64,000 nucleotides of DNA, from positions 3,612,067 to 3,676,066 of the forward strand of contig OZ038469.1 in the NCBI GenBank assembly GCA_964036295.1, in the 5' to 3' direction. The translations under genes were made by a program, and so were the position numbers. Below the pieces are notes generated by a model. The model worked only from the letters and a program-made list of their open reading frames with translations. It had not been told where the DNA came from and ran no database searches. The stretch's first letter is position 1. Each line of letters begins with the position of its first letter. Positions 56,216 to 64,000 of the stretch are shown here, piece by piece. The stretch comes from Plumapathes pennacea (taxonomy: Eukaryota > Cnidaria > Anthozoa > Antipatharia > Myriopathidae).

Positions 56216-58379
56216 GTGCATGAGAAATCCAAAGTGACAGATACCGATCCTTGAAGACAATTTAAACCTTGCGTTGCGCAGCAGGTGATGAAATAAAAGC
56301 CTGCACCGGACCGTGACACTACCTGCGGAAAGCCTGCAAGTTAAGACCACGGCAAGCCTTTGTTAATACAAGCCGGCTAATCTGATCCTGTTTTTGGAAT
56401 CGCATTCAGCAGTGACTCCCACCGTTCACTTGACAGCCAGAGTGTACACTGGAGAGCTTCATAGCTGTAGTGGCTGCAAGCCGTCGAATTGCGCTTCGTG
56501 CATTCCCTGTGAGTACATCTTTGGAAGAAAGCGGTATTGCTTTGAAAATTGCTACGTGCTAGCAAACAATATATGGGGTCATGGCTTGACCCTCTTATTC
56601 CCAACCGAATGCCTAAAATATCTGTATGAGGTAATCAATGGCTCGTGATTTTCACGAACAATAGACCGGCTGTGGTCCCCCTGGTTGTAAATATTTGATA
56701 TGCTAATTTTCTGTGGCAGTTGCTGCTCTTCTTCAAAGGAAAGCTGTCTCGAATCAAATGCAAGACAAGAGCGCTGTCTTAGAAAACAGAGTCAATACTC
56801 AAAGAGCTCTGAGAATCGATTCGCGCGAGAGCAGCTGCACCCCTGACATGTGATCTTGGTGTAATATTGGGCGGCGGTTTTCGAAGGTCAGATGTCTTCG
56901 TGACGTAGGAATGGCAGGAGAACGAGAGCACGTTTAAAAAAACTTCCGGTCATGCTGAAACTGCAAAAGCAAGCAGCACCTAACGCACAGGAAACATTTC
57001 CAAAACCGGGACAAACTCTGCTTTATCGTCCAAAACAGCGTTCGTTTGAGTTCGTTTAACAGCTTGCTGCAGCCGTTTATATTGAAATCGTCTTAGCTCG
57101 ATGCACGGGTGAAGTGGAATTTTAATTATCGCCGACGGGACTCCCTTTTTTGGCGCGTAATCGAGTTTGTTTATATTTACACGGAAATCTGACTCATGCT
57201 GTTTCTTGCTGGACCAATCCCCAGAGAATTCCTCGGCAACGCTTATTGGCCCGTGGGCGGAAACCCATTGTATGTTAATGTGTGACGTATTTCAATAGAA
57301 CAGTTGTGAAAGGGGTCCGGCAAAAACGCGTAGTTTGCTGAAAAAACACCGAATTTGTAGAAGAAGATGAGTATTTCCAACGCTAAACTGTGCTGATAGA
57401 CCAAGATCTATTCCTTGGGAGTTATCTAAGAGCTCAAGTGTGTGTTTATTCGAGGATTCGAGCAAGCAATCAACGGTTTGTACATTTACGTTTTCTCTTT
57501 CGATCTGAGCGCGTGGAAAGTCCAGTCTGTCGCCATGTTTTGCTACGTGGAGATGTGGTCACCATTGCGTTGCGTAGTCGTCTTCATAGATCCTCTTTGC
57601 CTCTAAAATGCTTTGGTATTTGATATTATTGGGCAGTTTGCTTTTGATTCGATCCGGGCGAAAGTGCAAAGTACGTTTGACGCCGGTCGTTTTTCGTCGT
57701 TGTTATTGCTCGCAGCAAAACACTGCACTTTGAGGAGTATGTTTGACTAAAACTTGCCTAAGAACATCTTTCCGGCGTCTTATTGAGCCATGCAAGTGGT
57801 TCTTTCTGGTTTTCCTTTCGCCATCGAGGTGAAGCGTATTTCCGTGTTCGTCTGGTGTAAATATTCCCCTGGTATTTGATGAGTGTTGGCATAATACGTC
57901 ACCGTACTATATAGCTCGCCCCTGTTCTGTTCTCAGAGCTGTGTCTTATTTTCTCCAGCAGATCTAGCTATCAGTGCAAGTCGATGTGCGAAAGGTGTCA
58001 CTTATGTTTTTAACATTATTTCAGCCCAAAATTTGCCTTTGTCTCTAAGGGAGTCCTGTGAGGAGCCATGACTCTCGACTATGGTCACCTACATACCCGT
58101 TTCGTTGGCGAGTTGCGATTCAGTGATTAAACACATTGTGTACGAGTTTTTGCATGACTGGTCTAAAGTATGCTACGTTACTGTGAAAATGTGGAACGCA
58201 TTGTGTTTCACTCAAGTCCTCGTGTTGTCTAAAATTGTGCTTGGCTTGTGCTCGTGCTTCCAGCAGATATATTCCATTCTGATTATTTTTTATCTTTTTT
58301 TTCGGACAGTGACGTGGTTTGAAATTGAGACTCGAACGTAGGGTCAAATTGAAATTCGGAGTGATTCTGCCCGACAGAG

Positions 58380-61300
58380 ATGTCGTATGAGAAGGTCCTT
58401 TGCGGAAGCCCTGAAACAGATTCTACCGAAGAACCCCCACCATCTCTGTACAGTGTGGAGCCGGAGGAATCCTTGCGTTTAAAGAAAAAGCCGCTTGTAG
58501 AATTTCAACGCCCTCTTGCGGAAACAGTGAACATCGAAGATCAAATTATGAATGACGATGAAATTGCACGAGTCAATAATGCCATGGGAGAATCTTCTAA
58601 TGCCCGGAGGAATTTTGAGCAGAGCGAAAGTGGACGAAGAAAATTCGAGAAAGCAGCTTCTGGAAATAGAGCTATTTTTCGAAGCTACGAGGGAGCCGAT
58701 CGACGGTGGATTGACCTGAATCTAAGAAATCAACCAACATCCAGACAGTCATCCGGGCTTGACCTAAATGATCGCGAAAGTGTGATAAAGCGAAGTAAAC
58801 TAGTCGACTCCGACTCTGACGAAACGCGGAAAAAGGATGAAGGCACAGCACTTCAATGCGAAGAGAACCTGGACGCAGGAGAGGAGATATCACGACCCAT
58901 CTACGAGGGCTACGGAAGCGAAAACGAAAGCGACAGAGGAAGTTCAAGCGAGCAGAAGCCTTTCCCACTTTATTACTGCAATCCACACATGGTCGGTGTG
59001 ACAGGTACGAACACGCAGGGGGTTTTGCATCCGCACATGGCCAGGTCAGATTTCCGAGCTGCTGAGATCGGTAGACCGGAGCAGCAGGTTCCAGTTGCCA
59101 GTAGTCCCAACGTTGAGCAACGGGGCTTGCCTCCGTATGCACTGCATGGTTCTGGTGCGCTTCAATTTCTAAGCGGCCGTCCAGGATTTGCACCAACAAA
59201 CGTTGCAGTTGTACCCAGTTTGGGTCCTGTCAGATTTGTTGACGATCGTAATGGGATGTATTATGCTATTCCCATGGGAGCAGACTCGAACCAATACGAA
59301 AACTTCGCCTCATCCTTTCTTCCCGTGGGCAATATTTTGAGTGGAGAACATGCGTCACAGAACGCTCCAAGTAAGGATCCAGTTCAAAACCAGGAGAAGT
59401 CCTTGATAAGTAAGTGTGCGTGTCGTGTATTTAAGTTTTGATATTCTAGATTGCCTTGGGTGAGTGATTGCGCTCATTCGTCTCAATTACAAAGCCTTCC
59501 ATTGTTTGTGAGCTGTGCGATGGCAGGGACTTTGCAGACGGTTGCTTAGCGGAAAAGATTACAAACGTAATTTGCTTAGTGTGCGCGCTTTGCAGCTGCT
59601 CTGGAACGTGTCACCAATAACAGTTTTTTCAATCTCAATTGGAGTGGGAATTGAATGCTTAGGTAACCTCGAGCACTTTGAATAGCTTGCACATGTAATG
59701 TGCAGAATGGGCACGCAGACCGGCGCGTCTTTCTGAGTTTAGATGAGACCAAGAGTTTGATTTCCTTACATGCCTAAATACCAATTCACTTTGCTTGCGG
59801 TTTACACAAACATCGATCACATGCTTGCAATCCAAATTTGCTGGATTTGATATAAAGTCGTTGTGCTTAACTCGAACTCCTTCGGCGGTGGTTTATGTCT
59901 TAACTTGTGATGAATCATGCTGATTTGCTGTAAAATTTGATCAGGAACGATATCAAATAAACAAAGGTATTGTGTTATATGAGACAACGCGGTTTCCGAC
60001 CCAACGTCATGTAGTTTCTTGGCCCTTTTCCACAAGCGCTTTCTTGCAAGTCTAAACTTCATAAATACTGAATTACTGAATATCCTTTGTTCTCCGTGCG
60101 AGTGGGTGAGGTTTTCTTTATTATCACAGTTGTCATCATGCTAAAATAACAAATTAAGTCACCTGAATACTGTCAGGGGTTTTCATGCTGCAAAATGCAA
60201 ATGATGAATAATGAATGTTTTAGTGGTTATATAATGTGAGTGGTCTTCTGGGAGAGGTGATTTATTTTTATCACAGAACATACTAGAGGTAAATCATTCC
60301 ACAAGTCAAAACAAGATCATGCCTCTGCAAGTTTTACAAATATGAGTTACATATTTGTTGATGTGCCTCTATAACTGTCAATCACCAAGTTTTCTATCCC
60401 GTGAAATCTGGTTGATGTCAATTGATCACTATAAACTGCAGTTTTGTGAAAGTACCATGAAATTATTTGAACATTCCATGAAAATATGAATATCATGCAT
60501 GACCACAAATCATACTTGCCAAAAGTATAGTAGGCTACTGCTTTTGGAGTCTACTCATTCTGCTTTTGGAGAAAATTGAACAAAAGCCATAAATGTCAAT
60601 TTGTTTAAAACTACAATGAATGGAAATTCCATTTTTCTGATAGGGTTTTTGTGTGCGTTTTCAATACTTTACCCATAAAATGCAATCAATATACTACATA
60701 CAAAACTGCATACTGCATACAAAATGTGAATCAGCATTATTTCTTTCCTGATTTCAGCATCCTGTTATAATATAATCAGAACAGTATGCTTGCAAAGAGA
60801 ATCTTAAGTATTTTTTTTCAATGTCACCATTTACAGCACAAAAGTTGTATACAAGCTCCTTGCATAGAAATACGTCATCGCCTTCCTCGAGTTCTGATGA
60901 CCGCAAGTCGAATGCTTCCCCAGTTCTGAGAAGCGACCATGGTAGTCCTGCCCCAGCTGCAGTGGACGATTCTGAGAACAAAGGCGGACACATGCAGAAG
61001 GGACGGGCAAAGCCCAAGGCTTTGGGTGGCAGGACTGAAATAAAATGCGACCAATGTGGGAAAACATTTGGTTCCTCTAGTGCCCTCGCAAAGCACAAGC
61101 TGACACACAGTGACGAGAGGAGATACGTTTGTAGCACTTGTGGGAAGGGTTTCAAGAGGCAGGATCACCTGTAAGTCAAACTTATTATAATACATTTTAT
61201 TAACATATTTTTATGCTCCTTAACTCCTGAGTACTGACATCACATCGATCCCCCACATGTGTTATTGTATATGTGCCTCATCTCCCAAACATCCTGCTTT

Positions 61301-62528
61301 AACCCTTTCATCCCCAAGCTCAAGGTACGAGTTCATTCTCAACTATTCAAACAGAAAAATGTGAGTGATTTGGTCAGAATTGATTGCTTGCTAGATAGAT
61401 CTATAGAATATTTATCTTTACAAAGAGAACATATTTTTTGTGACATAAAATTGGGTTGATATTCTATTAAATCATATTGTTTGCACTGCTTACAATTTCA
61501 GGAATGGACACATGGTGACACATCGTGATAAGAAGCCTTACGAATGCAGTTATTCAGATTGCGAGAAGAGTTATTGTGACATGCGGTCCCTGCGCCGGCA
61601 TCTGGAGAATCATCATGCCTCTGAGGTGGCCAATAGCAGTGGAACATCAAACACAGGCAGTCCTGGCACAAATGCCAACAAGAAACCAGGAAATGCTTCT
61701 GCCTCAGGTGTAGAGCGTGCCAACTCGCCAAGAAATTGCCACAAACCACTCCGAGGGAAGGCAGGGAAAGAGAAGGGAAGTGACCTGGTTCATGCTGGTG
61801 AGTATGACAGTGGCAAAAGTTCTGGACGCTCCACCCCTGGCAGTGTTCATGACAGTAAGGCTGGCGATGTAATGCTAGGGAGTCAGGACAATGTCTCTTC
61901 AAGAAAACATAACAGCGACAGTTTTAGCTCTGGTGCGTCAGATGACACGGAGGAACTTTCGGGAGAGCAGCGACCCACAGAGCAAAAGTCTCATCATGGA
62001 CATCAAGAGCCCTTTAAACCCAAGTCAGCAGTAGACTTATTGAAGCATGTTTCTGTACGGCATCACGCCAAGCAGCCTACAGCAGAAAGTTGGCAGGAGC
62101 GTGTGCAGCAGCAACAACATCCATACATGGTATATCATCATGAAGGGATCCCATACCAGCAGTGGTATCCGGCTGCGGTTTACTCCCAAGACCCACGTGT
62201 ACTTTATCAGTACCACCCTGGAATGGTGTCTCAGCCTGTGTACCAGTTCAGCAGCTCACCGGGGGCCATGGCTGATGCACACAACCAGGGCGTGCAAGGG
62301 AGGATGGTGGTTGAGACTGAAATGCGGAATGAAATGAGACGTGGGGTGCAGACAACTGAATCTGCATCCCTTACATCTGCAGCATTGATTGCACAGCAAC
62401 AGGCGATGGTTGGCACCCCTACAGATGCCATGGCTATTGCTATAGCCACTGCTAAGGATGCTGGACAGTATAAATTCAACAAGGAGAGCTATTACAGCGT
62501 TCATCCATCAGGCACACAATGGCAACAG
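58380..62528 (+). CDS. TRERF1/ZNF541-like C2H2 zinc-finger protein, 5' part, three coding exons, continues past the window
   Basis: Exons 58380-59409, 60837-61170 and 61502-62528 join in frame (phases 1, 2, 0) to 797 residues without a stop. Residues 1-343 are acidic and disordered, starting MSYEKVLCGSPETDSTEE. Finger 1 (about 414-434) is CDQCGKTFGSSSALAKHKL. Finger 2 (about 442-462) spans the exon junction, CSTCGKGFKRQDHLNGHM. Finger 3 (about 470-493) has an unusual C-x4-C spacing, CSYSDCEKSYCDMRSLRRH. A Ser/Gln/His-rich region follows. The SSALAKH...KRQDHL...YCDxRSLRRH triplet resembles vertebrate TRERF1 and ZNF541, which recruit histone deacetylases through downstream ELM2/SANT domains; those would lie outside the window. 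The start is the first ATG after in-frame stops. The last donor (CAG-GTTCGT) is the weakest. Confidence 0.8.
59410..60836. other. intron 1 of the zinc-finger gene
   Basis: No repeats with clear ends and no embedded gene are apparent. A minus ORF (59817-60062) has no recognised motif. Donor gtaagtgtg and acceptor tttacag. Confidence 0.5.
61298..61370. repeat. fragment of the piggyBac-like MITE family in intron 2
   Basis: ttTTAACCCTTTCATCCCC resembles the left end of 46359-46561 including the TTAA; similarity fades after about 70 bp. Confidence 0.4.
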
Positions 62529-62556
62529 GTTCGTAAAACTTCCTTTTATACTCATC

Positions 62557-63403
62557 CAGTGTTGTATCCAGAGCGCGTCATTGCGTCCTGGGACGCACAA
62601 ATCTCAATTTGGACGCAAAAAGTTCCAGCAAGTGCGTCCGCTTGGACGCACTCGAAAAATTAATTGACAAGCGACTCTTTTCGGAACGCGACCCGCTAAG
62701 CGGAAACCCGACGCTGATCCTTCACCACTGATAGCGCGTCGGTAAAGCCCGATTTACGCGTTGCAACTTTCGCTTACGACACGAATAAAAAATCACTCCG
62801 TGATTTGGTTTTCTGTCGCGTACGACACGAAAAAAGTAGTACAATTTCTAAGGGTTAAATCCTAGAATGCGAGTGTGACTGAAAAAATATTCGATCAAAT
62901 GTTACTGTAAACCACTGGCTGTTCGAGCGGCTCAGTTTATCGCGACGTGCACACCTTTTATCGATCACGACGACACCACTTTTAATATGACAAACGGTCG
63001 AAATCTGTCTGCATACAAATCTTAAAACATTGACCTGTAGTCTTGCACATCGACTGAAAATTAAGCTGTCAATTTTTCGCGTAGCGTGGTGAAATTTGAT
63101 AACCCAAAGAATTGAGTTCAGATTTGCATAAATATGTTTTGTGCGTATGGCGGACGTCATTAAAATACTTTTAGAAGAAAACCTCGAAAGAGAACAAAAT
63201 GTGGCAGGAACATAAAAAATGTCCTATCGGCTTGTTATTTGTTTGGTACAAAAATAAGCAATGTGAATAATGACGCACCATGAATATTAATATTAAAAAT
63301 GAATATTAATTAGTTGGACCCCCCAAAATCCTATTTGGACCCCTAAATTTTGGAAGAGGGGGTCCAAAGGACCCCCAGTTTTGAAATCCTGAATACAACA
63401 CTG
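62557..63403. mobile_element. 847-bp non-autonomous DNA transposon with CAGTGTTGTAT ends and 6-bp duplication
   Basis: Left end CAGTGTTGTATCCAG and right end CTGAATACAACACTG are inverted with one mismatch. Direct CTCATC flanks both sides (62551-62556 and 63404-63409). The interior has clustered ggacgc/gcgtcc words near both ends and a ggacccc...ggggtcc inverted pair at 63317-63377. CAGTG termini suggest the hAT superfamily, but the 6-bp rather than 8-bp duplication leaves this open. It begins 28 bp after the exon 3 donor of the zinc-finger gene. Confidence 0.88.
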
Positions 63404-64000
63404 CTCATCACCTCAATACAAATCCTTCTAACAGTTCAAGAAGAAAATGTATGAGTTTTGTATCAAATATTGACTGTGCTATTAAAGGCCAATTTTCACG
63501 GTGCAATTTAGCCCATGACTGTTGCATGATATTTTCGTATGACACTTAGAAACACATCACATTATGTACCAATGTATGAATCAACCCTATGACTTGGTTA
63601 TGTCTACAACATGAAAATTGTATGATTTTAAAGCATGTCTTAAACCTTAGAAAATTGTATGATTGGTAGACATATCAGCAAAAATCTTGACCTGTAGGCA
63701 GTCACTAGGAAAATGTTTTGTTTTGATGTGATTATGTGCATTAGACTGTTACTGTCTGCATGCCATGTAAATCAATCTTGTTGGAAATGAAATTTGCAAG
63801 TGATATGCATGGCAGAGTTGATACTGTAGATGTAGGTGATTGCTGAGAACTACATTTCTAGTATATATAGTAAAACCCCTTGTATGACCACCTCTTTTAT
63901 TGGTTTCTCAGTGGATCAGTAAGTGGCTAACCCTTCCACTCCCAAAAGTGTTCAAGTTTAACTTTCCCCTTCAGTTTCTCACCAGAGATACATCATACAG
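63404..64000. other. intron sequence, with a MITE start at the window edge
   Basis: No exon recognised. From about 63927 the text ctaacccttccactcccaaa matches the left end of the piggyBac-like MITE family (46359) and runs off the window. Confidence 0.5.

Larger units (their letters stand above)
49219..58379. other. 9.2-kb region without a recognisable gene
   Basis: Contains the PPP2R5 3'UTR (an AATAAA occurs at about 49514), several palindromic elements listed separately, and the upstream region of the zinc-finger gene. Short ORFs (for example 56394-56648, 57390-57623 and 58081-58341) have no recognisable motif. Untranslated 5' exons of the zinc-finger gene may lie at 55-58 kb but cannot be called. 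A tactatatag TATA-like motif occurs near 57905. Confidence 0.45.

Noticed and set aside
56036-56350. Minus-strand poly-Phe ORFs
   Set aside because: They are translations of the A-rich purine tract at 56092-56215.
56394-56648. Cys-rich 84-residue plus-strand ORF (CSGCKPSNCASCIPCEY)
   Set aside because: The Cys spacing is suggestive, but there is no splice context, repeat support or family match; kept out of the annotation.
62529-62663. Extension of the zinc-finger ORF by 44 residues to a stop
   Set aside because: It reads through a splice donor into a transposon whose target duplication is visible at 62551, so it is most likely intron.

Overview
The window looks like nuclear DNA from an animal, probably an anthozoan cnidarian such as a stony coral. 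Genes are split by GT/AG introns, the background is AT-rich and crowded with short inverted-repeat transposons and tRNA-derived SINEs, and conserved metazoan genes sit next to DIRS-type and BEL/Pao-type retroelement wrecks. The organism is inferred; no species marker was seen. All exon models were built by hand from splice signals, reading-frame continuity and recalled family features, without alignment software or transcripts.

Layout. 1-2.8 kb: a possible 3' terminal exon of an upstream gene, a TA-flanked MITE and a 185-bp tandem repeat. 2.8-8.4 kb (minus): a complete 15-exon DNAAF11/LRRC6 gene for axonemal dynein arm assembly. 8.5-20.4 kb: a repeat-dominated block with a compound foldback element, two short coding-like ORFs, a decayed BEL/Pao element, a LINE fragment, two exact 21-bp minisatellites (27 and 29 units) and an internally deleted DIRS-like tyrosine-recombinase retrotransposon on the minus strand. 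21.6-23.0 kb (minus): a small four-exon gene that I do not recognise, whose start codon lies 8 bp from a 1.27-kb palindrome. 23.0-25.9 kb: that palindrome, a 33-bp minisatellite and a second transposon. 27.1-39.4 kb (minus): two tandem paralogous membrane-anchored sulfotransferase genes with identical exon architecture, separated and invaded by foldback elements, a SINE pair and MITEs. 40.3-49.2 kb (plus): a complete 13-exon PP2A B56 regulatory subunit gene. 49.2-58.4 kb: no convincing gene, several palindromic elements. 58.4-64 kb (plus): the first three coding exons of a TRERF1/ZNF541-like zinc-finger gene that runs off the end.

The genes are functionally unrelated neighbours (cilia assembly, carbohydrate or protein sulfation, phosphatase targeting, chromatin regulation), as expected for animal gene order; no operon logic applies. 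The most distinctive content is repeat biology: nested insertions with readable 6-bp target duplications, palindromes over 1 kb, an inverted SINE pair inside an intron, and minisatellites whose unit length keeps frames open on both strands. I found no convincing evidence of a previously undescribed enzymatic or defence system. The best candidates for new biology are the unrecognised 156-residue protein and the palindrome abutting its start codon.
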